From Thermoplasmata archaeon (lineage in GTDB: Archaea > Thermoplasmatota > E2 > UBA9212), in NCBI GenBank assembly GCA_013329495.1, contig DUKC01000001.1, positions 1-10,584 of the forward strand: a stretch of 10,584 nt of DNA, written 5' to 3'. A model generated the notes under the pieces. It was not told the origin of the DNA and searched no databases. It was given only the letters and a program-made list of their open reading frames with translations. Position 1 is the first letter of the stretch, and the number at the start of each line of letters is the position of its first letter. Shown here piece by piece: positions 1 to 7,061 of this stretch. Made by a program: the position numbers and the translations under genes.

Positions 1-1
1 T

Positions 2-37
2 GCCGCAAGGGATAAGAAGGCAAGAGGCATGTGTTAA
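2..37 (+). CDS. Possible 3' end of an upstream gene (partial)
   Basis: The first bases may hold the end of a plus-strand gene. One frame is open from position 2 and stops at TAA 35-37, directly abutting the next ATG. A second frame is open from position 3 and stops at TGA 39-41, giving an ATGA overlap with the M24 start. Either arrangement would be normal for an archaeal operon. The fragment (about 11-12 codons) is too short to identify or to choose between frames. Confidence 0.25.
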   Translation, partial: AARDKKARGMC

Positions 38-1132
38 ATGAATAGGGCACTCCATATTTTTAAGCAAATAAAGGAAAAAAAGCCAGACGCCATTTTGCTC
101 AAGAATGCAGTCAGCCCCTATTTAGATCCCTCCTTTTTTTGGGTGACTGGGTTGGAAAGAGGTGTTTTCGAAGACAGTTTGGCCATCCTGTGGCCCAATG
201 GAAAGGGAGAATTGGTGATCCCTCTGCTTGAAGAGATCTCCGGAAAAAGCTGCAAAAAGGAGTTTAACCTCCATATTTTTAAAGACAAGGACGAGCGCCA
301 CTCTCTGATTCGGCAGCTCTTAGGTAAAGCTCGGTTGATTGGGCTGAATTCTGCAGCTCTGCTCTGGGAAGATTGGCTCGAACTAAAGGATTTGCTTCCG
401 AAAGCCGAATTTGTGGCAGTAAGCAACGAGGTTTTGTATGCAAGACTAATCAAAGATGAGGCAGAAATCGAATCTCTCAGGAAAGCGTGCTCGATAGCTA
501 GTGATACGGCCGCGGAAATACCTTCACTACTGAAAGAGGGAATTAAAGAACAGTCATTGGCATCAGAAGTCAATTATCTGATGGAAAAGAAGGGTGCTAG
601 TGGACCCGCATTCGAGACGATCAGTTCGTTTGGAGAAAACACCGCTGAACCCCACTACACCTGCGGAGAAAGAAGGCTTGGCAGGAGCGATCTCGTGCTG
701 GTTGATTTTGGTGCAATTTACAGAAGATATCACTCAGACATCACCAGGACCTGGGTGTTTGGAAAGGCGAACAAACTTCAGCAAGAACTTCGGGAGGTTG
801 TTCTCCAAGCCCAAACCGTTGCATTCGAGGAGATGAGAAAGGAAGGAGCGACCACGGGAAGCGTGCACAAAGCCACCGAGGGGTTCATAAATTCAACAAA
901 GTTTAAAGGCAAATTCACCCACTCGACTGGGCATTCAATTGGCCTAGAAGTTCACGATGGCTTTAGGTTGCACCCCAGCCAAGACATACCTCTCAAGCCT
1001 GGAATGGTGTTCACTGCTGAGCCGGGGGTTTATCTTGAAGGAGAGGGTGGGGTGAGAATCGAGGACGATGTCCTAATCAAGAAAAGCGACATTGAAATTT
1101 TAACCTATGGAGCAAAGGATTTTGAGGTTTAA
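38..1132 (+). CDS. M24 family metallopeptidase (Xaa-Pro dipeptidase / aminopeptidase P type)
   Basis: This 364-aa protein is a cytosolic pita-bread-fold peptidase expected to cleave peptides or dipeptides containing proline, using two metal ions. It has an N-terminal creatinase-type domain (about 1-130) and a C-terminal catalytic domain (about 140-360). All five expected metal ligands are visible: D223 in VDFG, D234 in HSDITRT, H299 in STGHSIGL, E328 in TAEPGVY and E342 in GGVRIEDD. H206 in EPHYT fits the conserved substrate-side histidine. The ligand spacing (11, 65, 29, 14) is like that of archaeal prolidases. No signal peptide is seen. The ATG at 38 lies against or overlaps the end of a possible upstream gene, suggesting an operon that starts outside the window. 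Dipeptidase versus aminopeptidase specificity cannot be decided from sequence, so no symbol is given. The gene converges on the M14 gene. Confidence 0.93.
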   Translation: MNRALHIFKQIKEKKPDAILLKNAVSPYLDPSFFWVTGLERGVFEDSLAILWPNGKGELVIPLLEEISGKSCKKEFNLHIFKDKDERHSLIRQLLGKARLIGLNSAALLWEDWLELKDLLPKAEFVAVSNEVLYARLIKDEAEIESLRKACSIASDTAAEIPSLLKEGIKEQSLASEVNYLMEKKGASGPAFETISSFGENTAEPHYTCGERRLGRSDLVLVDFGAIYRRYHSDITRTWVFGKANKLQQELREVVLQAQTVAFEEMRKEGATTGSVHKATEGFINSTKFKGKFTHSTGHSIGLEVHDGFRLHPSQDIPLKPGMVFTAEPGVYLEGEGGVRIEDDVLIKKSDIEILTYGAKDFEV

Positions 1133-1259
1133 AGCAGCAAATCTCTTGATAACTTTATCTGGAATCTCAGACGAACCGATCTTTGAAATTCGAAGTCTCT
1201 TCTATAGTCGTCTCTTTTCTCTCTTTATAGTTATCGATCGAAAGGCGCGCATCTCAATG

Positions 1260-1282
1260 AAAAAAATAGGCGGAGACCTCCT
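1260..1282 (-). terminator. Hairpin plus T-run terminator behind the M14 gene
   Basis: On the minus strand, about 24 nt past the M14 stop codon, AGGAGG-TCT-CCGCCT can form a short stem (five G-C/A-T pairs around one A-G mismatch) and is followed by A and seven T residues. Archaeal termination depends mainly on the T-run, so the tract alone could suffice. The site lies between two convergent genes, where a terminator is expected. Confidence 0.45.
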
Positions 1283-1305
1283 GATTTTAGAGAGAACTCC
1301 GTCGT

Positions 1306-3816
1306 TCAGTTTTCTACACTTGAACAAAACAGAGAGTTAAAGAGAAGGATGTAAGTGTTATCGACAGAAGCTCTGTATTGTGGCAAAAAAGAAAATACTA
1401 CAACACTGCCCTCTCCCAATGGCGCCTTAATAATCGCAGCCCTGCTTTTCAGGGCATCAACACCTTCAGCACAACCACTTGCAACCAAGTCACTTTTGGC
1501 AAACTCAGCTAAAACAAATGCGTCACGAACTCTGTATACCGGTGGCTGTGCAAAAAATGCTGAAAACCTGTCCGGGAGACCATAGGTTATAAAGTCCGGC
1601 TCATCTACAACGACATCTAAAAAAGTCCCGGACACCTTGACTTCCGTTTCATCTCTTACTCCAATCCTAGGCCTGATCTTAAAGTTAGTGATTATCTGAC
1701 CTGTATTTCCCCACAAGACAAGAGTTCCTCCGTCTTTGACAAAGCTTTCTAATTCTTCAACACCCTTTTCTCCTATTCCGTTTTCTAATGGATAATCTTC
1801 TGCTCCTCCAATTAAGGCTTCGACAGACCATTCATTCGGAATTATAATCACATCTAGATCTTCTTCATCCAAATTGTTCATCTTCGCGTCACTTATTCTT
1901 TCGAAATCGAAACCAAACTCTTCTAAGACCAAGTGGGTCCAACCCTCATCCATGGATAAGATTCCGTCCCTGTGAGGATAGTACAAACCTATGTTTGGTT
2001 TGTTTAATCTATAGTTGAGCGACAGTGTTTTACTCACCGAAAAAATGGTAAGATTAAACTCATTTGCCAGACTTTGAACGCGTTCAAAATCGAGTTCATC
2101 TGCCTCCATCACAAAAGTCCCAGGTTCGAAGTCGACGATGTTTGATGAAAAGCCCGCCGATACTAGATAGACACTTTTTTTCCGATCTAAAAGTTCGTTT
2201 ACAGCTCTTATACCCGAATTCGTGTGATTAAAAGCGTAATAGACCGCTTTGTTTCCAAGCACCTTTCCAGGAGGAGGAAAAACCTTTTCCAGGGGGTTGC
2301 TTAGGTTTATCTCCTGAACTCGTTTGTCACTCGTTTCTATAACCTCAATTCCTTTTGCTAGGCCGTATGTCCACGCTGTGACGTCATAGGTATAATGTAT
2401 CTCCAACACCTGTCTTTCTAGTAAGGTTTTGGCCATAGCTCTATAGGGCTGGGCCATCAGAACAACAAAGGTTCCTTTCGGGTAAACCGCGCCATCCAAA
2501 ACAAACTTCTCTTCACTAACCCTAACTTCCACACCCTGACCTATCAGCTTATTCAGCATCTTTGCCAAAGTGCAGGGATCGTTCTGATCTTTTGGTACTA
2601 GGTAGGCGCAAGGCTCTTCGCTCAAACCTTTCTCTGTTTGCTCTTTGTTTGCCAGGTAGAAGTTGAGCAAGACGTCCTCTTTAAACTTAGAAACAGCCTC
2701 AAGCAATGCATACCATGCTACCAGTCTATACTTTACCTGATCTTCAAAAGTCCAGTAACCCCCCTCCCACGGGTCCAGCTGATGTTCGCCTTTACTTTTT
2801 GCTCCTGCGCTAAGCTCCTCAAATTCTATATAAATCGGATCTGCTCCATCTCCCCCGGCTATTTCCCAGGTAGATCCAATCGAGTTGTGAAGAGACGGCC
2901 ACGAATCGCCGTAGCCAGGAAAGAAAAGGTCAAATTGCTCTTCTATCTGAACACCGCTGCAGTTATTTCTTTGCAAGACAGAGAGTATGTGTCCCGCCAA
3001 CAAAAACTTCTGAGACTGAATCAAAGGGCTGATGTTCGGGTTTATCGGATCACACTCAGGAGAAATAAACATCCTGTATCCTTTGCTCCCCATCATGTGG
3101 TTGTCTATGAAGACCTGCGGCTTCCATTCCAAAAACACTCTCCATATCTGTCTTATCTCCTTCGTGTTCCCCTCGTGCCAGTCCCTGTTTAGATCATGAC
3201 TTACGTACTCATGATAGTAAGGAGGAGAAGTGCCAGCGTATTGGGTTTTTTTGTATCTGTCATACCATCTTCTATACCAATCGTGACCATCTGGATTTAT
3301 TGATGGATTGATTATCAGAATAACATTATCCAGTATCTCAGAGGTTCTCTCATCCTTTGCGGTAGCCAGTCTCCAAGCGAACTCCATTGCTGATTCGCTG
3401 TCTTCGTACTCGTCTGAATGGATATCACAATTCAGAAACACTATGGGCTTGCCTTCTTCAGACAATACCCTGGCCTCGCTTTCACTCAATTCTCTAGAAT
3501 CCGATAATTTGTTAACTATTGCTTTGTACTCATCTAGTCTCTTCAGATTTTTTTGACTAGATACAATCACTAGGATCATAGGCTTGCCATTTGTTGAGCT
3601 CCCCCATTGTATAACCTCCGCTCTCGGAGATGTCTCAGCTAGAACCTCAAAGTAGTCTAGCTCCTGTTGCCAATAAGTTAGGCAATACTTTTCGCCCACC
3701 TCGTATCCAAGAACCTCTTTTGGCGATGGGACCGACCGATCTAGAGAGACACAACCCACAGGTTCTAGAGTTAAGAAAATTATAAGAACAACAAAGAGTA
3801 TCTTATTCCTCTTCAT
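1306..3816 (-). CDS. M14 family zinc carboxypeptidase lipoprotein with GATase-like C-terminal domain
   Basis: This 836-aa protein is probably an extracytoplasmic, membrane-anchored metallopeptidase acting on peptide C-termini. Residues 1-22 form a signal peptide ending in PVGC, so C22 is the likely lipid-modified residue. The M14 domain (about 40-380) has the zinc ligands H133 and E136 in HSDEYE, and H240 in DNHMMG. It also has the substrate-binding pair N210-R211 in DLNRDW and a likely general base E318 in STWEIAGG. NPDG at 174-177 is another family hallmark. Residues about 607-705 resemble a class I glutamine-amidotransferase fold (LYYPHRDGILSMDEGW, then IGEKGVEELESFVKDGGTLV), as in other long M14 proteins, but no nucleophile cysteine is seen there. 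The last 40 residues match the usual end of this long subgroup. The ATG at 3816 is followed at once by a basic n-region, supporting the start. A weak box A candidate on the minus strand (3841-3849) would give a nearly leaderless transcript. Exact substrate unknown. Confidence 0.9.
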   Translation of the reverse strand: MKRNKILFVVLIIFLTLEPVGCVSLDRSVPSPKEVLGYEVGEKYCLTYWQQELDYFEVLAETSPRAEVIQWGSSTNGKPMILVIVSSQKNLKRLDEYKAIVNKLSDSRELSESEARVLSEEGKPIVFLNCDIHSDEYEDSESAMEFAWRLATAKDERTSEILDNVILIINPSINPDGHDWYRRWYDRYKKTQYAGTSPPYYHEYVSHDLNRDWHEGNTKEIRQIWRVFLEWKPQVFIDNHMMGSKGYRMFISPECDPINPNISPLIQSQKFLLAGHILSVLQRNNCSGVQIEEQFDLFFPGYGDSWPSLHNSIGSTWEIAGGDGADPIYIEFEELSAGAKSKGEHQLDPWEGGYWTFEDQVKYRLVAWYALLEAVSKFKEDVLLNFYLANKEQTEKGLSEEPCAYLVPKDQNDPCTLAKMLNKLIGQGVEVRVSEEKFVLDGAVYPKGTFVVLMAQPYRAMAKTLLERQVLEIHYTYDVTAWTYGLAKGIEVIETSDKRVQEINLSNPLEKVFPPPGKVLGNKAVYYAFNHTNSGIRAVNELLDRKKSVYLVSAGFSSNIVDFEPGTFVMEADELDFERVQSLANEFNLTIFSVSKTLSLNYRLNKPNIGLYYPHRDGILSMDEGWTHLVLEEFGFDFERISDAKMNNLDEEDLDVIIIPNEWSVEALIGGAEDYPLENGIGEKGVEELESFVKDGGTLVLWGNTGQIITNFKIRPRIGVRDETEVKVSGTFLDVVVDEPDFITYGLPDRFSAFFAQPPVYRVRDAFVLAEFAKSDLVASGCAEGVDALKSRAAIIKAPLGEGSVVVFSFLPQYRASVDNTYILLFNSLFCSSVEN

Positions 3817-3958
3817 ATCTCATATAAGAGTTAAGAGACTACTAAAACATTTCTAATCTAAGCGTGCCCCCACTTTTCTGCTAAAACGAGTCCTTTCCGA
3901 TCACAAATCCCTCCCAAAATTTTCGAAATTTCATTTGAGACGTTTTTTGCACAAAGTG

Positions 3959-3966
3959 TTTATTTG
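3959..3966 (+). promoter_or_regulatory. Candidate archaeal box A for the PsbP-like gene
   Basis: TTTATTTG is centred about 24.5 nt upstream of the ATG at 3987. That spacing would place the transcription start at or just before the start codon, implying a leaderless mRNA. No Shine-Dalgarno sequence precedes the ATG, which fits. A palindromic TTTCGAAA at 3921-3928, flanked by AT-rich sequence, lies about 30 nt further upstream and could be an operator, though this is weak. Confidence 0.45.
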
Positions 3967-3986
3967 ATTTCACCCATTACAAAAAC

Positions 3987-4525
3987 ATGAAGAAGCAGGT
4001 GTGGCTTGTCGCTTTTGTGCTAATCGCTTTGTTATCCTCTTCATTCACCCTAGAGGTTAAAGCAAAGCAGGAATGGAAAACCTACCAATCAAGAGATCTG
4101 GGATTTAGTATTAAGTATCCAGAAGATTGGAGCAAAGAAGAGACAGAAAGCACAAACCTATTCCTCGTAATGTTTGCGGGGCCAAAAACCCCTCTGGGCG
4201 GCCACATAAATGTTAATCTGGTAGTAGAATCTTTATTAAAGTCAATGAAGGCAGACGAGTACGGGAAAGCGGTTATTGAAACTCTGAGAGGCAAATCCTT
4301 CCGGATTTTAAACTTTTAAAATCTTCTCATACCACTCTTGGAGGTTCTCCGGCCTACAAAGTTGAATACTCGTTTAGCAATCAAGGTGTTAAATTTAAGG
4401 CGATGCAAGTGCTTACTATCAAGAACAATAGGGCATATGTAATTACATATACTTCCACGCAAAGACAATACAAAGAAGTCTTAGAGATAGCTGATTATAT
4501 GGTAAATTCCTTCAAGTTCATCTGA
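3987..4525 (+). CDS. Secreted PsbP-like (DUF1795-type) protein, split by a -1 frameshift
   Basis: The zero frame starts at ATG 3987 and stops at TAA 4317-4319 (110 aa). It has a signal peptide (about 1-26) and the opening of a PsbP/MOG1-like domain (SRDLGFSIKYPEDWSKEE at about 35-52). The rest of the domain continues in the -1 frame, open from 4280 to TGA 4523-4525 (LLKSSHTTLGGSPAYKVEYS, later ADYMVNSFKFI). The joined product is about 179 aa, a normal length for small PsbP-like proteins. Two explanations fit. One base may be missing: TTC-CCG-GAT instead of TTCCGGAT would give SFPDFKLLKSS, close to what the family usually shows. Or the ribosome may shift -1 at the in-frame T TTA AAC heptamer at 4307-4313, giving SFRILN-LLKSS. 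The function of archaeal members is unknown. It has its own promoter and no obvious operon partner. Confidence 0.75.
4307..4313 (+). other. Candidate -1 slippery heptamer T TTA AAC
   Basis: The heptamer is phased exactly as X XXY YYZ in the zero frame of the PsbP-like gene: T (end of ATT), TTA, AAC. One more sense codon (TTT) and then the TAA stop follow. A one-base backward slip here enters precisely the frame that encodes the second half of the protein. The nearest simple hairpin (GGAG-GTT-CTCC at 4340-4350) starts about 26 nt downstream, farther than the usual 5-9 nt spacer, so a stimulatory structure is not evident. Confidence 0.35.
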
Positions 4526-4580
4526 CTTTTGCTGGCCTCGCCCATCTTCCTTTTGAAGCTGCCAAAATACCTTCGCAAAT

Positions 4581-4588
4581 TTTATAAG
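4581..4588 (+). promoter_or_regulatory. Box A promoter of the OB-fold/TctA unit
   Basis: TTTATAAG is a near-consensus archaeal TATA box, centred about 27 nt upstream of the ATG at 4612. This predicts transcription starting at or within a few bases of the start codon. The sequence just before the ATG (TTTTGGCAAG) has no Shine-Dalgarno motif, consistent with a leaderless message. Confidence 0.65.
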
Positions 4589-4611
4589 CACTGACTTTTT
4601 ATTTTGGCAAG

Positions 4612-5253
4612 ATGAAGCCAAAATATTTGTTGATCCCACTGAGTGCAGGATTAATATTTATCCTCTATTTTGTGGCAGGGTTATCGAATCCAGTCGAATT
4701 GAATTCTTGCGATCCAACCACCATTGCAAACTATGAAAATAGAATTGTTAGGTTGAGAGGAACGGTGACAGAGAGCAGAATCACCGACACAGGGAGCCAG
4801 CTACTCCAGATAAAAAACAGGGAAGACACTGTTATGGTCTTTTTGCAGAATGCCGATCCTGGCATTAGCGAAGGAGACGTTATTGTTGCAAAGGGAAAAA
4901 TACAAAACTACAGAGGAGAGTGGGAGCTTCTAGTTGCGACCGATAAGGACTTAGAAGTCAAGCGAAATCCTGACAGAACAATCTCTTTGCAGGAATTGGC
5001 CTCCTGTCCCGCCCGGTGGGAGCAGATGAAAGTCAAAGTCACCGGATCGGTAACAAATCCTCACCCCCACTACTTTTACCTAACAACTAAGGAAGGCACA
5101 CACAGGTTAAAGGTTTTGGCTCCTCTTCCAACTAATGTGGTTGCGAATGATAGCGTAACGGTAGAAGGCTTCTTTTATTGGGACAAAGAGAAGTTTAGCT
5201 ATTACTTGGACGCTCGCTCCGGAGATTGCTCGGTTATCAAGGTGGGATGTTGA
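4612..5253 (+). CDS. Membrane-anchored protein with two OB-fold-like domains
   Basis: This 213-aa protein has one N-terminal hydrophobic segment (about 5-24), so the remainder is expected outside the membrane. It contains two related units, about 37-116 and 124-206. Each begins with a cysteine a short way before a strand ending in a G-(T/S)-V pattern: C33 then VRLRGTVTES, and C132 then VKVTGSVTNP. The first unit resembles the tRNA_anti/YhcR type of OB fold (GDVIVAKGKIQNYRGEWEL). Two more cysteines lie at the end (C206, C213). OB folds often bind nucleic acid or oligosaccharide, but no ligand can be assigned. The ATG at 4612 is supported by the box A spacing. The gene overlaps the TctA-like permease by 7 nt, so the two are co-transcribed and probably translationally coupled; a joint role in transport is inference. 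Confidence 0.75.
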   Translation: MKPKYLLIPLSAGLIFILYFVAGLSNPVELNSCDPTTIANYENRIVRLRGTVTESRITDTGSQLLQIKNREDTVMVFLQNADPGISEGDVIVAKGKIQNYRGEWELLVATDKDLEVKRNPDRTISLQELASCPARWEQMKVKVTGSVTNPHPHYFYLTTKEGTHRLKVLAPLPTNVVANDSVTVEGFFYWDKEKFSYYLDARSGDCSVIKVGC

Positions 5254-6596
5254 TTGACCTTTTCTTCATACTTCTGGTTGCTTGCATCGGTGCATTGGTG
5301 GGTTGTGGAACCGGCGTAGTAGTGGGTTTGCACATCAACAATCTCTCTTTGATTCTGCTTTCTATCTCAGGGATATTTTGCTATGTGTTGGCCCCTCTCG
5401 AAGCACTGAGCGGGGTGGATAACTTTGCCGTGCTGCTATTTGCTGTTTTTCTGGTTTCAGCCGCAACGGCACACACTTTTGTGAACATAGTCCCAACAAC
5501 TTTTTTGGGGGCACCCAACGAGGACTCAGCTCTGCTCGTACTCCCCTCTCACTCTCTGCTCCTTAAGGGAAGAGGGCACGAGGCCGTGTGGCTCTCTTCT
5601 CTAGGCAGCTTGGGCTCCGTGTTTCTTTGTTTTGCTCTGCTTCTTCCTTTTCGTTTCCTCATCGGCGAACCTGGAAATCTATACGGTCTGGTGTGGGAAA
5701 TAATGCCGTTTGTACTCATCGCTCTTTCCCTCGTTCTCATCGGTACGGAGCATGGAGAACCCTTCAGAGAAAAATTTGGGAAAAATTCTATTCAATCAAG
5801 ATTATCTGGAATAGGTTTTGCAGCGCTCGTTTTCTCTCTTTCCGGAATCTTTGGCGTTGTCATTTTCAATATGCAAGTCCAGTCTCCTATTGGTCTGCCC
5901 GCACCCCTTCTTTTTCCCGCACTCACTGGGTTGTTTGGCAGTTCAGCTCTCCTCTATTCTCTGAGACACGAGCCTCTGTTGCCTGAGCAGCATGTTGAGA
6001 GCGCGTATGAAGTCGATTTCGGCAAATCATTAAAATCGATATTAACCGGAACTCTGTCCGGGACATTGGTATCGATTTTGCCGGGAGCTACTCCTGCGGC
6101 GGGGACGATTGTGGCACGAGCTTTGCAAAGAGAGAACGATGAACGAGCTGCAATGATAAGCATATCCGCAGTCAACACAGCAAACTCTTTTTTTGTTTTG
6201 GCGATGCTCTTTATGTTTTTGAAGATGAGAAGCGGCGTTGCGTTGGCGCTGGATAAAGTCTTGATCATCCCGCTTTGGGACACTTTACTCATGCCTCCCT
6301 CGCTTGCTTATCTGCTGATAGGTGTTCTCGTTGCCGCAGTTTTTTCTTACTTTTTGACATGCTGGCTGGGAAAGATTTTTGCTGTAAGGATCGGCAAAAT
6401 AGCCTACAGAAAGCTGATAATCGGAGCAATTTGCTTTCTTGGAGCAATGGTTTTTTTGTTCACCGGGCCAAAAGGAATGCTCGTTTTTCTCACCGGAACG
6501 ACGATTGGGCTTCTCCCGATAGCGTTTGGGGTGAGAAGATCCCATTCAATGGGAGTTTTGCTGGTGCCCCTCATCCTAACTCTTCTCTTTAATTAG
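5247..6596 (+). CDS. TctA/DUF112-family integral membrane transporter (archaeal type)
   Basis: This 449-aa, very hydrophobic protein belongs to the TctA permease superfamily, whose bacterial members form tripartite carboxylate transporters with TctB and TctC. It shows archaeal-branch motifs: GTGVVVGLHINN (21-32), TTFLGAPNEDSALLVLPSHS (84-103) followed by GRGHEAV, the repeat-like GTLSGTLVSILPGATPAAG (268-286), FLKMRSG (324-330) and GVRRSHSMGVLL (428-439). The two glycine/proline-rich re-entrant motifs suggest the usual internal duplication. No TctB or TctC gene is present nearby, so substrate and energy coupling are unknown. I chose ATG 5247, inside the end of the OB-fold gene, over an in-frame TTG at 5226; AAGGTGGG lies immediately before it, though closer than a standard Shine-Dalgarno spacing. 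The 3' end overlaps the opposing DUF2240 gene by 21 bp. Confidence 0.85.
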   Translation: MLIDLFFILLVACIGALVGCGTGVVVGLHINNLSLILLSISGIFCYVLAPLEALSGVDNFAVLLFAVFLVSAATAHTFVNIVPTTFLGAPNEDSALLVLPSHSLLLKGRGHEAVWLSSLGSLGSVFLCFALLLPFRFLIGEPGNLYGLVWEIMPFVLIALSLVLIGTEHGEPFREKFGKNSIQSRLSGIGFAALVFSLSGIFGVVIFNMQVQSPIGLPAPLLFPALTGLFGSSALLYSLRHEPLLPEQHVESAYEVDFGKSLKSILTGTLSGTLVSILPGATPAAGTIVARALQRENDERAAMISISAVNTANSFFVLAMLFMFLKMRSGVALALDKVLIIPLWDTLLMPPSLAYLLIGVLVAAVFSYFLTCWLGKIFAVRIGKIAYRKLIIGAICFLGAMVFLFTGPKGMLVFLTGTTIGLLPIAFGVRRSHSMGVLLVPLILTLLFN

Positions 6597-7037
6597 CTGC
6601 TCAACTCTTGGGACAGAGTCGGAGATGTCGATCCCCTTAGAATGGGCCAACAGCAAGGCGGCCGCCTCAGGCACAATTCGGAGTCTTTCCTTCAATTCAT
6701 TGATTCTTGAAAAAGCGGCATCTTTTTTTATTCCGCGCTCCTGGATTCGATTTACCAGTTGAATAAAAACATCATTTGGTTGCTCAAAAATGCCGATTCC
6801 AGGTTTGAATCCCAACGGAATCTGGATCGCTTTGTAATCAAAGGTTGGCGAGAGTTTTTCCTCATTCCCCTTGAGCAAACCTTTTTTTACTGCCAGTTCG
6901 ACGGCTTGTTTAGCTCGAGCCGGGGGAAACCACCCGTATTCAAATGACAGGTCCATGTAAATTTCTGATGAGGTAAGCTCCGCCTTTCCCCTGCCTTTGA
7001 AGACGAAAGCAATCAATACCTCAAGCTCTGTTGGCAT
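6576..7037 (-). CDS. DUF2240 family archaeal protein
   Basis: This 153-aa soluble protein matches the DUF2240 pattern as I know it. The N-terminal half looks like a winged-helix domain (SSEIYMDLSFEYGWFPPARA, then VELAVKKGLLKG). It leads into LSPTFDYKAIQIPLGFKP, typical of the family, and a helical C-terminal half (about 95-153). No catalytic residues are recognisable and no function is established; a role in nucleic-acid binding is only a guess from the helix-turn-helix character. The ATG at 7037 lies 24 nt downstream of the LolA-like lipoprotein stop, so read-through transcription is possible, but it also has its own candidate box A. Its 3' end overlaps the end of the TctA-like gene on the other strand. 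Confidence 0.82.
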   Translation of the reverse strand: MPTELEVLIAFVFKGRGKAELTSSEIYMDLSFEYGWFPPARAKQAVELAVKKGLLKGNEEKLSPTFDYKAIQIPLGFKPGIGIFEQPNDVFIQLVNRIQERGIKKDAAFSRINELKERLRIVPEAAALLLAHSKGIDISDSVPRVEQLIKEKS

Positions 7038-7061
7038 TTCATCTACCCCTCTATTATCTAA

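Noticed and set aside
1197..1231. Imperfect direct repeat CTCTTCTATAGT / CTCTTTATAGT
   Set aside because: Two short, imperfect copies in a pyrimidine-rich intergenic stretch; more likely chance or part of a weak plus-strand termination region than a real repeat.
1107..1340. Plus-strand 77-codon frame between the M24 and M14 genes
   Set aside because: It begins inside the M24 gene and runs into the M14 gene, with no ribosome binding site and a low-complexity F/S/L/R composition; treated as non-coding.
2638..3192. Plus-strand 184-codon frame opposite the M14 gene
   Set aside because: It lies entirely antisense to the conserved M14 catalytic domain and shows no family features.
3916..3932. AT-rich palindrome around TTTCGAAA as an operator or transfer signature
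   Set aside because: Only eight bases are perfectly symmetric and such palindromes are common in AT-rich DNA; noted only as a weak possibility with the promoter.
4340..4350. GGAG-GTT-CTCC hairpin as a frameshift-stimulating structure
   Set aside because: Only four base pairs, and about 26 nt from the slippery site, well beyond the usual spacer.
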